In this document: positions 17,007 through 24,412 of the stretch, one piece after another
Position numbering within the stretch: position 1 is the first letter of the stretch
Layout: each line of letters begins with the position of its first letter
Assembly: GCA_031371425.1 (NCBI GenBank)
Contig: JANMJO010000075.1
Coordinates: forward strand, 1-28,716
Direction of reading: 5' to 3'
DNA from: JAFMIX01 sp031371425
GTDB taxonomy: Bacteria > Verrucomicrobiota > Verrucomicrobiia > Limisphaerales > JAFMIX01
Length of the DNA stretch: 28,716 bases
Notes under the pieces: model-generated
Told to the model about the DNA's origin: nothing
Databases searched by the model: none
Seen by the model: the letters and a program-made list of their open reading frames with translations, nothing else
Made by a program: the position numbers and the translations under genes

Positions 17007-17339
17007 ATGTATTCAAACGACAGACAACCATCCTATGGCAACCGGGTTTACGGCGGGTACACTCCCAAACCGCCCGTGCCGGAAGACACTCTGCGCACCG
17101 AGAAGCTGCAGATTGAGCGCAAGAGCTTCCTCCTCACGCTTCGCGAAAACGCCCGGGGCCGCTTCCTGTGCATCACCGAAGACGTGGGCGGGCGCTTCAA
17201 CTCCATCATCATCCCCTCGACCGGCCTTGAAGATTTCAAGAAGTTGGTGGACGAAATGGTCAAACTCTCCGTCGAAACCCCTCTGAAAACACCCGCGCCG
17301 CAAGCCCCATACGATCCCGACGCCCAGCCGGAAATGTAA
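17007..17339 (+). CDS. Pur-alpha-like nucleic-acid-binding protein (DUF3276 type)
   Basis: This 110-residue protein has a single PUR repeat at about 33-90: EKLQIERKSFLLTLRENARG, FLCITEDVG and NSIIIPSTGLEDFKKLVDEM. Bacterial PUR proteins dimerise to form a Whirly-like fold that binds single-stranded DNA or RNA; Borrelia BpuR is the studied example. The first 30 residues are Tyr/Pro/Gly-rich and the last 20 Pro-rich, so both ends are probably disordered. AGAGG six bases before the ATG is a good ribosome-binding site. The gene is flanked by a likely promoter and a clear terminator, so it appears monocistronic. Confidence 0.85.
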   Translation: MYSNDRQPSYGNRVYGGYTPKPPVPEDTLRTEKLQIERKSFLLTLRENARGRFLCITEDVGGRFNSIIIPSTGLEDFKKLVDEMVKLSVETPLKTPAPQAPYDPDAQPEM

Positions 17340-17371
17340 CCCTTCGAGGGAAGACTGGAGCTTTTCCAAAC

Positions 17372-17402
17372 CCTGCGGCGATTATTTCGCCGCAGGTTTT
17401 TT
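17372..17402 (+). terminator. Intrinsic terminator overlapping the rsfS 3' end
   Basis: CCTGCGGCG, a 7-base loop and CGCCGCAGG form a 9-bp stem followed by TTTTTT (17397-17402). It ends plus-strand transcription of the Pur-alpha-like gene. The right arm and T tract lie within the last codons of the convergent rsfS gene (KKPAAK). Confidence 0.88.
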
Positions 17403-17837
17403 CTTAGCCTTGGCTTTCGGCTTTGGCTGCGGCTTCGACTTTGCCTTTGGCTTCACCGGCGTTTTTGCCGCCTTCAATTTGGGGGCGGCTTTGACTTTCA
17501 CCTCCAGCCTCGGCGCATCGCCCCACAAACCTTCCAAGTCGTAATGCTCGCGGATGTCCTTCCGCATGATGTGGACAATCACATCGAAGAAATCCATCAC
17601 CTGCCACGATGCCCGGATGTTGCCGTCCGTCGCCCGCGTGCGAACGCCATACTCCTCGCGCAGCCGGTCGGTAATCTCGTCCACGATAGCGCGCAGGTGC
17701 GGCTCGCTCGTGCCCGACACGATCACGAAATAATCCGTGATCGAGGAGATTTTCCGCACGTCCAATACGACGATATCTTCCGCCTTGCGGTTGTCCGCAA
17801 AGTCCCGGCAAAGCTGCGCCAATTTTTTAGAATCCAT
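17382..17837 (-). CDS. rsfS: Ribosomal silencing factor RsfS
   Basis: The core (about 1-112) reads AEDIVVLDVRKISSITDYFVI, split by the family's D-SS-TDYFVI motif, then GNIRASWQVMDFFDVIVHIM and RKDIREHYDLEGLWGDAP. This is the RsfS/Iojap fold, which binds L14 and prevents 50S-30S joining under starvation. I choose the ATG at 17837 (MDSKKLAQL). After residue 112 there is a tail of about 38 residues of Lys/Pro/Ala repeats, unusual for the family but common as a basic extension in this lineage. It lies downstream of nadD, as in many bacteria. Confidence 0.93.
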   Translation of the reverse strand: MDSKKLAQLCRDFADNRKAEDIVVLDVRKISSITDYFVIVSGTSEPHLRAIVDEITDRLREEYGVRTRATDGNIRASWQVMDFFDVIVHIMRKDIREHYDLEGLWGDAPRLEVKVKAAPKLKAAKTPVKPKAKSKPQPKPKAKAKKKPAAK

Positions 17838-17957
17838 AATTCGGGGAGAGTTAACCACAGATGGACACGGATGAACACGGATTTTTATCCATCAATCACT
17901 CCGGTGTCCGCAAATGATTTTCCTTCGCGGAAATTCACGCAATTCGCGGATCACCTT

Positions 17958-18566
17958 TCAAGCGTAAAGCCCCGCGCCGCGAATCGCCTCCACCACCGCC
18001 GACGGCACGAGCGAATCAATCGGCAACCCCGCCCGCACCCGCGCCCGGATCTGCGACGACGACACCCCCAGCGGAAAGCCTTTCAGAAACCTGCCACGAA
18101 ACGGCGCGGGAAAGTTCGGAGTTCCGCCTTCAGGCGGTTCGGCCCGGCTGAAGCCGGAACTCCCAGCAGGTCGCGGCACAACCACGAACTCCGCCAGCCG
18201 CGCCAGCTCCGCCGGCTCGCGCCACTCCGGCAGCTTCGCCACGTTGTCTGCGCCGATGAGGTAGAACAATTCCGCCTGCGGAAACCGCCGCGCGTAATCG
18301 CCCAATGTATCCACCGTGTAGGAAACGCCGCCGCGCCGCAGCTCTTGGTCATCCACCTCGCAGTTCGCCCTGCCCACGAGCGCGAGCCGGAGCAGGCGCA
18401 GCCGCTGCGCCGCCGGAGCGGCGTGGTTTTCCGGCTTGAATGGCGATTGCGCCGCTGGGATGAAGAACAGCCGGTCCAGCCCCAACTCCTCCACCGCCGC
18501 CTGCGCGACCAGCAGATGCCCGAGATGAACCGGGTCGAATGAGCCGCCGAAAATGCCGAGTTTCAT
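17958..18566 (-). CDS. nadD: Nicotinate-nucleotide adenylyltransferase with in-frame repeat
   Basis: This 202-residue protein begins MKLGIFGGSFDPVHLGHL, with the HxGH nucleotidyltransferase motif. It continues with FYLIGADNVAKLPEWREP and ends with VSSSQIRARVRAGLPIDSLV, the ISSTxIR motif. It makes deamido-NAD from nicotinate mononucleotide and ATP. The start is the ATG at 18566. Residues of about 135-150 (SGFSRAEPPEGGTPN) are not family sequence and are encoded by a palindromic repeat at 18118-18163. They fall in the loop before the last conserved block, so activity may survive. Confidence 0.93.
   Translation of the reverse strand: MKLGIFGGSFDPVHLGHLLVAQAAVEELGLDRLFFIPAAQSPFKPENHAAPAAQRLRLLRLALVGRANCEVDDQELRRGGVSYTVDTLGDYARRFPQAELFYLIGADNVAKLPEWREPAELARLAEFVVVPRPAGSSGFSRAEPPEGGTPNFPAPFRGRFLKGFPLGVSSSQIRARVRAGLPIDSLVPSAVVEAIRGAGLYA
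18118..18163. repeat. GGAGTTCCGCC palindromic element inside nadD (46 bp)
   Basis: GGAGTTCCGCCTTCAGGCGG at the left and GGCTGAAGCCGGAACTCC at the right form inverted ends with internal hairpins. It is the same family as the inner part of 13770-13882. It is translated in frame within NadD. Confidence 0.82.
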
Positions 18567-18628
18567 GTTGAAAGTTGCAAGCTGCAGGTTTCGCTGCGAA
18601 CGCGCCCGGCTAACTTGCAACTTTCAAC
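18567..18628. repeat. Inverted repeat abutting the nadD start codon
   Basis: GTTGAAAGTTGCAAG (18567-18581) pairs perfectly with CTTGCAACTTTCAAC (18614-18628). The inner arm ends at the base before the nadD ATG, so the transcript leader would fold into a 15-bp stem touching the start codon. Confidence 0.85.
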
Positions 18629-18644
18629 CTGCAATCTGCAACCA

Positions 18645-21041
18645 TTAACAGCAGCGTTTGATTCCATTGAACCGTTGCTCCGTGGTTTCAACGTAAATCT
18701 TCTCCGCCGACTTGTCCGCAGGCGCGACGCACTCGCAGACCTGTTTCTGTGCGCGTTCCAACTGCGCCTCGCCGGACAGCTCCTTCGCCAGCGCGAACCC
18801 CAGCGCGAACAGGCCGAGCACCCGCAGCGGCTTGCCCTCGGCCACGGCGTAATCCGGCAGCCACACCGGCTCGGTCTCGCGCAATTCCGCCAGCCGCTTC
18901 CGCGCCAGCAGCAGAATCCACTCGCGCACGCTGATGACGACGATGATGGAAATCAACGCGAGGAACGCGATGGCGACGCCGGCGTCGAGGAGGTTGTTGA
19001 AATAGAGCACTCGATTTTTGGATAATCCTCCTCGCAGTATCGCGTGGACTTCTCGCGTTCCTGCCGCTTCCGATGCGCTCAACCCCCGCAATGCGGACTC
19101 CGGCAATACCTCCGGCATCTTTTCACCTGCCTCAATGTTTTCAGCCAGAATCCGCGCTTGCGCCAGGAAACCTATTTTTGGACTGGGATGCCACACCTTC
19201 TGCACGCCCGCCGTGAACGTCACCGCCAGCAGCCACACGAGCGGAATCAGCGTGATGAGCGCGAACACAGGCCTGCCCTGCGGAGCGCCGATTTCCAAAT
19301 CGGCCTGTTTTCGATTGCCGGGCCGAGCCGAATTGGAATTCGGCGCTCCCAGCTGCATCTTCAAAATAATTGTCGTCGCCAGACACAGCGCGATGGCGGC
19401 GAGCATCTGGTTGGCGATGCCGAACAACGGCCACAGCGAATTGACGCCGCCCAGCGGGTCGCGCACGCCTTGAATCAGAAACCAACCCCAGCCCGCGACC
19501 ATCAGCCCGCTCGCCAGCAGGTTCGCACCGAGATTCTTTGTGTTGCCGAGCGGCTTCCAGACGTTGCCGAGCGCGTCCTGCAAAATGTAGCGCGCCACGC
19601 GCGTCCCGGCATCAATCGTGGTCAGGATGAACAGCGCCTCGAACATGATGGCGAAGTGATACCAGAGGTCGAGCCAGCGGCCGCTCACGGCTTTGGAAAA
19701 AATTTGCGCCATGCCCACCGCGAGCGTGGCCGCGCCGCCGGTGCGACCGAACAATGAATTTTCCCCGACCTCTTTCGCCAGCGTGTCCATGTGTTCCACC
19801 GTCACGGGAAAGCCGAGCGCGGAAACTTTGGCGACGGTGGCGGCGGCTTCGCCCTTCACGTTCATGGCGAGATAAACGCCGGGGTCGAGCGTGCAGGCGG
19901 CGATGAGCGCCATGATGGCCACGAGCGATTCCAAGCACATCGCGCCGTAACCGATGGGCCGGGCGTAGCTTTCGCGCGTGATGATTTTAGGCGTCGTGCC
20001 GCTGGCGATGAGCGTGTGGAAGCCGGAAATCGCGCCGCATGCAATGGTGATGAAGCAGAACGGAAAGACCTTGCCGGCGACGACGAGGCCCGAGCCATCC
20101 ACGAACTTGGTGAGCGCGGGCATCTGCAAATCGGGCAGCACCAGAAAGATTCCGCAGGCCAGCGCGAAGATCGTGCCGAGCTTCATGAACGTGCTCAAAT
20201 AATCGCGCGGCGCGAGCAGCAACCACACGGGCAGCACGCTCGCGGCGAGGCCGTAGAGGATGATGCCCCACGCGAGAGGCAGCGCCTTGAAGGTGAACAT
20301 CGCCGCGAGTGGTGCGCTCTCATGGACGAATTTTCCGCCCCACACCGCGAGCAGCAGCAGCACGACGCCGATGGCCGAGGCTTCCAGCACCTTGCCCACT
20401 CGCCAGAATCGCATGTAGCCGCCCATGAACATCGCGATGGGCACGGTCGCGCTGACGGTGAACACGCCCCAGGGACTTTCCGCCAGCGCCTTGACGACGA
20501 CCAGCGCGAGCACGGCGAGGAGGATGACCATGATGGCGAGAATCGCGACCATAGCGATGCTGCCGGCGGTGGTGTTTAATTCCTCTTTGACCATCTGGCC
20601 GAGTGATTTTCCATCGCGCCGCATCGAGGCGAACAAGATGATGAAGTCCTGCACCGCGCCGCCGAGCACCACGCCGATGAGAATCCACAGCGTGCCGGGC
20701 AGATAGCCGAATTGCGCCGCCAGCACCGGCCCGACCAGCGGCCCCGGCCCGGAGATCGCCGCGAAGTGATGGCCGAAGACGATCCACTTGTTCGTCTTCA
20801 CGAAATCCTTGCCGTCGTCGTGCGCCTCGCACGGCGTGGCACGGCGGTCATCGAGCACCAGCAGCCGCGTGGCAATCCACTTGGAATAAAACCGGTAGCC
20901 GATGGCGTAGGTGCAGAGCGCGGCGATGAGGATGAAGATGGAATTGATCGGCTCGCCCCGGCTGACCGCCAGCGTGAAGTAAGCCCACGCGCCGAGCAGC
21001 GCGAGCAGCAGCCAGAAAAGTTGGGCGGCGAATTTCTTCAT
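18645..21041 (-). CDS. cstA: Carbon starvation protein A, peptide/pyruvate-type transporter, with in-frame repeat
   Basis: This 798-residue membrane protein of the CstA family has many hydrophobic segments. The conserved cytoplasmic block near 75-105 (VFGHHFAAISGPGPLVGPVL) is diagnostic. It is followed by VVLGGAVQDFIILFASMRRDGKSL and, near 340, FHTLIASGTTPKII. The family imports peptides or pyruvate under carbon starvation. At about residues 565-587 lies an extra hydrophilic stretch (GAPNSNSARPGN...), encoded by the palindromic repeat at 19282-19349, between two membrane helices. The periplasm-sized loop near 630-680 (LPESALRGLSASEAAG) also looks lineage-specific. The protein ends with two cysteines. 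Confidence 0.93.
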   Translation of the reverse strand: MKKFAAQLFWLLLALLGAWAYFTLAVSRGEPINSIFILIAALCTYAIGYRFYSKWIATRLLVLDDRRATPCEAHDDGKDFVKTNKWIVFGHHFAAISGPGPLVGPVLAAQFGYLPGTLWILIGVVLGGAVQDFIILFASMRRDGKSLGQMVKEELNTTAGSIAMVAILAIMVILLAVLALVVVKALAESPWGVFTVSATVPIAMFMGGYMRFWRVGKVLEASAIGVVLLLLAVWGGKFVHESAPLAAMFTFKALPLAWGIILYGLAASVLPVWLLLAPRDYLSTFMKLGTIFALACGIFLVLPDLQMPALTKFVDGSGLVVAGKVFPFCFITIACGAISGFHTLIASGTTPKIITRESYARPIGYGAMCLESLVAIMALIAACTLDPGVYLAMNVKGEAAATVAKVSALGFPVTVEHMDTLAKEVGENSLFGRTGGAATLAVGMAQIFSKAVSGRWLDLWYHFAIMFEALFILTTIDAGTRVARYILQDALGNVWKPLGNTKNLGANLLASGLMVAGWGWFLIQGVRDPLGGVNSLWPLFGIANQMLAAIALCLATTIILKMQLGAPNSNSARPGNRKQADLEIGAPQGRPVFALITLIPLVWLLAVTFTAGVQKVWHPSPKIGFLAQARILAENIEAGEKMPEVLPESALRGLSASEAAGTREVHAILRGGLSKNRVLYFNNLLDAGVAIAFLALISIIVVISVREWILLLARKRLAELRETEPVWLPDYAVAEGKPLRVLGLFALGFALAKELSGEAQLERAQKQVCECVAPADKSAEKIYVETTEQRFNGIKRCC
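19282..19349. repeat. GGAGCGCCGA palindromic element inside cstA (68 bp)
   Basis: Termini are GGAGCGCCGA and TCGGCGCTCC, perfect inverted repeats. Internal arms ATTTCCAAAT and AATTGGAATT form two further hairpins. It is translated in frame as a hydrophilic segment in CstA. Confidence 0.85.
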
Positions 21042-21061
21042 CGGTTGGTGCGGTAAATTTC

Positions 21062-21130
21062 CGATTTACGATTCACGATTTACGGGCGTATGGTTGTTCG
21101 GCGCGCATCGTAAATCGTAAATCCAAAATC
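21062..21130. repeat. CGATTTACGATT inverted/tandem repeat
   Basis: CGATTTACGATTCACGATTT (from 21062) faces CGTAAATCGTAAATC (21109-21123). It occupies the intergenic region between the divergent cstA and zinc-ribbon genes and ends about 10 bases before the latter's start. Confidence 0.75.
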
Positions 21131-21140
21131 GCAAATCATT

Positions 21141-21437
21141 ATGACCCGACATTGCCACAACTGCGGTGAACTCTGGACGCTGCCCGGCTTGCCAGGCCGC
21201 GGCGAGGTTTGCATGAAATGCCGCTCCGACCTGCGCGTCTGCCTCAACTGCGCCTCCTACGATTCGCGCGTGGCGCAGCAATGCCGCGAGCGCCGAGCCG
21301 AGCCGGTGCTGGAGAAAGCGGTGGGAAATTTCTGCGAGTTCTTCGACTTCATCAAGCGCGAGTTCAAGCCGAAGTCCGAAACAAATTCACGCGAAGACGC
21401 GGCGCGTGAGCGGATGAAGAAGTTGTTCGGAGATTGA
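21141..21437 (+). CDS. Small zinc-ribbon protein, unknown function
   Basis: This 98-residue protein has paired cysteine motifs: HCHNCG (5-8), CMKC (24-27), then CLNC (34-37), with further Cys at 48 and 64. It should bind one or two zinc ions. The segment after them (NFCEFFDFIKREFK, about 63-76) and a charged helical tail (EDAARERMKKLF) complete it. I do not recognise a named family. The ATG directly follows a repeat-built leader, so its promoter is unclear. It converges on the GH105 gene across a shared hairpin. Confidence 0.7.
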   Translation: MTRHCHNCGELWTLPGLPGRGEVCMKCRSDLRVCLNCASYDSRVAQQCRERRAEPVLEKAVGNFCEFFDFIKREFKPKSETNSREDAARERMKKLFGD

Positions 21438-21438
21438 A

Positions 21439-21476
21439 CGGGCGGCCTGCTTCAAAAAAATTCCACTGGCCGCCCG
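21439..21476. terminator. Possible shared hairpin terminator between convergent genes
   Basis: CGGGCGGCC (21439-21447) pairs with GGCCGCCCG (21468-21476) around a 20-base loop that contains AAAAAAA. It fills the 43-bp gap between the convergent zinc-ribbon and GH105 genes. No T tract follows the stem on the plus strand, so the terminator role is inferred from position. Confidence 0.5.
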
Positions 21477-21480
21477 CTCC

Positions 21481-23646
21481 TCACCGCACTCGCACGACGA
21501 GCGGATGCGCTAGGCGCTCGGCGAATCGGCGGACGTGCTGCTGCCACGCCGGGGCATCGTTGAAATCGCCGCTCTTGCTCCAACCCGCGCCGAGGTAATA
21601 CACAAACGCCCGGCCCGGACGGGCCTCGGCGATGGCCAACTGGTTCGCTTCATCGCTCGTGAATTCCCTGACGCCGGCAGGCAGCACGAGCGCGCACGCG
21701 GTATGTCCATTCGGCGGATTCTCCGGCTCCCAATACGCGATCCAGCCTGCCGATGCGTCGCTGGCCGTCTGTTCATCGCGCCCGCGTTGGGCGATGCCCA
21801 CGCCGATGGTGAGCGGCTCGTTCCCGGCGGTCGTGAACGTGCTTTCGGCGCGGGTGAAATTGGAATTGGCATCAATGCTCATGCGCTTCACCTCGGAAAC
21901 TTTCCGCCCGCCCGCATCCCACGCATCGTAGGTCAGCTCGAAGACGCTGCGGATCGGCCCGGTGGCAATCACGCGTTGGCTGGCAAAGTTGCTGGACACC
22001 CACAATTTCTTGCCATCCCAGATGCCCAGCCCGCCGCAACCGCGCGTGGGCTTGGCGTTGTGGCTGACGCTGTATCCGTCCAACCCCTCGCCGTGGTCTT
22101 TGTGATAATCGCCGCTCTGATAGAATTTGTTCACGACCAGATTGCGGGTGCGCTTGACCCAGACATCCACACCGCTGCTGACAGTTCCCTCGCCGGTGAT
22201 GAGCGCGGGGCCATACATGCGGTGCGCAATCCGGTCGCTCTCCCACGCGAAGTCATCCATGCGCTCCGGCACGAAGCGGGCGAAGGTCTTCACGACAGGG
22301 CTTGGAACTTCGGAGAGCTTGCGGCCATCCAAGACGAGGAAGCTGCGCGTCTCTCCCGCCGCGAGGTCCACTTGGAAGAGGAGTTCGTTCTCCACGACTT
22401 GTGAAGGGACGATGCGCGAGGACACGCCGTCCATGACCACCGGCGATGCGGGCAGCGTGGAGATCGCCACGGAAACTGTTTCGGTCTGCCGAAAAAATCC
22501 GGCGGGGTTACGCACCTCCACCCGCACCGCCGCCGCGGTCTGCAATAATGCCAAGCGATAGACCTCGCTTCCGGCCAGCAGAAACGCGCCAACGCCGTAA
22601 ATTTCCGTGGCGGTTTCGTCAAATTGTTTCGGGTCGCGACCGATGGGCTGGACACGAGTGAGTTTTCCGTCCGGTTGAACACATTCAGCCAACGCGGCCC
22701 AGGCGAGGACGACCGCAGGTTGAAACTTGGCGCGATCGAGCAGACGCTCGTTCACACCCCACGCCAATGCGTAAGTGTAAAATGCCGAACCGCTGGTTTC
22801 CTTGAGCGGGTAGTTCGCCGGGTCGAGCAGGCTGGCGCGCCACAAGCCATCGGGTTGCTGGCACGCGAGAGCGGCGCTGGCCATCTGTTTGAACTGCGTC
22901 TCGAAGCGAGGCCGGGCGGGATCATTTTGGGGAAGATATTGCAACACGCGCACCAGCCCGGCCAACACCCAGCCGTTGCCGCGACTCCAAAATACTTTGC
23001 GCCCGTTCGCCTCGCGCTTCTCAAAGAAATTGCTGTCGCGGAAAAACAAATGCTCGTGGGTGTCGTAGAGATAATCCGATGCGCGCCACCAGTTCGAGAC
23101 GGCGAAATCGCGGTAGCGCGCATCGCCCGTCGCGGCATACAACCGCATCCAGACCGGCGGCCCCATGAAAAGCGCATCGCACCACGACCACGCATCGCCG
23201 ACAAACTGCCCCCGGTCGTCCAGCGTCGGAACAACCGGCGGATGAGCGAGGATGTCATCGAACTGGGCGCGCAAGGGGGCGATCATTTTGAGATCGCGGT
23301 GCTGAAGGTAGAGTTCCAGATAGGTCTGGCCGATGGCGTGGTCATCCGCAGAATATTTTCTGCGGCCGAGTTTCCAATTGTTTATTTCGCCGATGGCGAC
23401 CATGGCTTCAGAATATTTGCCATCACCGGAAATGCCCGCGAGCGCCATGAAGCCCGCGCAGCCCGCAGCCTGCGTCCAATCGGTAGTCGAGTGCTTGCTG
23501 GGATTCGCCAGTTGCCAATCAGCCGCCCGCTCCATCACGGCGAGAACGGCTTTCGGCGCGGGCGCGGGCGAGCGCGAGACCGCTTGGTTGGTCCGGCAGC
23601 TCACGCAGAGCAAAACGGAGAGGAGAACGATGACATGGGTTTTCAT
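21481..23646 (-). CDS. Exported GH105 unsaturated uronyl hydrolase fused to DUF4861 domain
   Basis: This 721-residue protein starts with a signal segment (VIVLLSVLLCVSC), probably a lipoprotein signal with Cys17 as the anchored residue, although the lipobox is imperfect. The GH88/GH105 barrel spans about 30-365: YSADDHAIGQTYLELY, GDAWSWCDALFMGPP with catalytic Asp157, and WSRGNGWVLAGLVR (220-233). These enzymes remove unsaturated uronic acids left by pectate, rhamnogalacturonan or ulvan lyases. The C-terminal half (about 380-720) is a DUF4861-type beta-domain (HRMYGPAL, GDYHKDHGEGLDGYSV, GCGGLGIWDG). No lyase or transporter gene is adjacent. Confidence 0.88.
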   Translation of the reverse strand: MKTHVIVLLSVLLCVSCRTNQAVSRSPAPAPKAVLAVMERAADWQLANPSKHSTTDWTQAAGCAGFMALAGISGDGKYSEAMVAIGEINNWKLGRRKYSADDHAIGQTYLELYLQHRDLKMIAPLRAQFDDILAHPPVVPTLDDRGQFVGDAWSWCDALFMGPPVWMRLYAATGDARYRDFAVSNWWRASDYLYDTHEHLFFRDSNFFEKREANGRKVFWSRGNGWVLAGLVRVLQYLPQNDPARPRFETQFKQMASAALACQQPDGLWRASLLDPANYPLKETSGSAFYTYALAWGVNERLLDRAKFQPAVVLAWAALAECVQPDGKLTRVQPIGRDPKQFDETATEIYGVGAFLLAGSEVYRLALLQTAAAVRVEVRNPAGFFRQTETVSVAISTLPASPVVMDGVSSRIVPSQVVENELLFQVDLAAGETRSFLVLDGRKLSEVPSPVVKTFARFVPERMDDFAWESDRIAHRMYGPALITGEGTVSSGVDVWVKRTRNLVVNKFYQSGDYHKDHGEGLDGYSVSHNAKPTRGCGGLGIWDGKKLWVSSNFASQRVIATGPIRSVFELTYDAWDAGGRKVSEVKRMSIDANSNFTRAESTFTTAGNEPLTIGVGIAQRGRDEQTASDASAGWIAYWEPENPPNGHTACALVLPAGVREFTSDEANQLAIAEARPGRAFVYYLGAGWSKSGDFNDAPAWQQHVRRFAERLAHPLVVRVR

Positions 23647-23774
23647 GGATTGGTGGGTTGGGTTCGTCTCACGCTTCGCGCAAGGCCGCGAGCGGAGAAA
23701 GTTTCGCCAGCCGTGGCGCGGTGAAAATCTTTGTTGAAAACATTACTCTTGCCGACGTGACACCGTTGAAAAAT

Positions 23775-23849
23775 TGGTGGGCGCTGAGGGATTCGAACCC
23801 CCGACCGTCTCCGTGTAAAGGAGCTGCGCTACCACTGCGCCAAGCGCCC
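23775..23849 (-). tRNA. tRNA-Val (anticodon UAC), CCA encoded
   Basis: On the minus strand the gene folds as a full cloverleaf of 75 bases. The acceptor stem is GGGCGCT/AGCGCCC, the D arm GCGC...GCGC, and the anticodon loop TTTACAC gives anticodon TAC. The T arm has TTCGAAT. Discriminator A and CCA are encoded (23775-23778). The outermost anticodon-stem pair is a G-A mismatch. Anticodon UAC reads valine codons GUA and GUG. Confidence 0.95.
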
Positions 23850-23943
23850 CACCAAGGAGAATGTAGAAGGAAGAATGCAGAATGAGGAGGGAAAAAACAG
23901 GCAGCCTGACAGGACGCAATCCGGTTTCTTCACTCTGCCGTCG

Positions 23944-24408
23944 TCATTCTTCATTGGGAAATCCCTGCTGCCGCAGCGCCTCGAACAACACCAGCGCCGC
24001 GCAGTTGGACAAATTCAACGAACGCGCCCGGTCGTTGAACATCGGAATCCGCAGCCAGCGCTCACGGTTCTGCTCCAGAAGTTGCGCGGGCAAACCCGCT
24101 GTCTCGCGGCCAAACACCAAGTAATCATCCGGCGCAAATTTCACCTCGTCGTAGCGCGTCGGCCCAGCGGACTCGATGAACCACAGCCGCGCCGCCGCCG
24201 GAAGTTTCTCCGCGAACGCCGTCCAGTTCGCCCAGCGATGCCACTCGACCTGCTGCCAGTAATCCATGCCCGCGCGCCTGAGCTGCGCGTCGTCCAGCTT
24301 GAAGCCGAGCGGCTCGATGAGGTGCAGCGTCGTGCGCGTGGCCGCGCAGAGCCGCGCCACGTTGCCCGTGTTCGGCGGGATTTCCGGTTCGACGAGAACG
24401 ATGTGCAT
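23944..24408 (-). CDS. trmL: tRNA (cytidine(34)-2'-O)-methyltransferase TrmL
   Basis: This 154-residue SPOUT enzyme begins MHIVLVEPEIPPNTGNVARL, the TrmL/YibK motif 1. It has LVFGRETAGLP (motif 2) and ends with SLNLSNCAALVLFEALRQ (motif 3, the AdoMet-binding trefoil knot). It methylates the wobble ribose of tRNA-Leu isoacceptors. The ATG lies 4 bases after the truA stop, so the two tRNA-modifying genes form an operon. Confidence 0.95.
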   Translation of the reverse strand: MHIVLVEPEIPPNTGNVARLCAATRTTLHLIEPLGFKLDDAQLRRAGMDYWQQVEWHRWANWTAFAEKLPAAARLWFIESAGPTRYDEVKFAPDDYLVFGRETAGLPAQLLEQNRERWLRIPMFNDRARSLNLSNCAALVLFEALRQQGFPNEE

Positions 24409-24412
24409 ACCG

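Noticed and set aside
23858..23943. Short AGAATGCAGAATGA...TTCATTC arms between tRNA-Val and trmL
   Set aside because: They look like another dispersed repeat, but the pairing is too imperfect to define limits or call a terminator.
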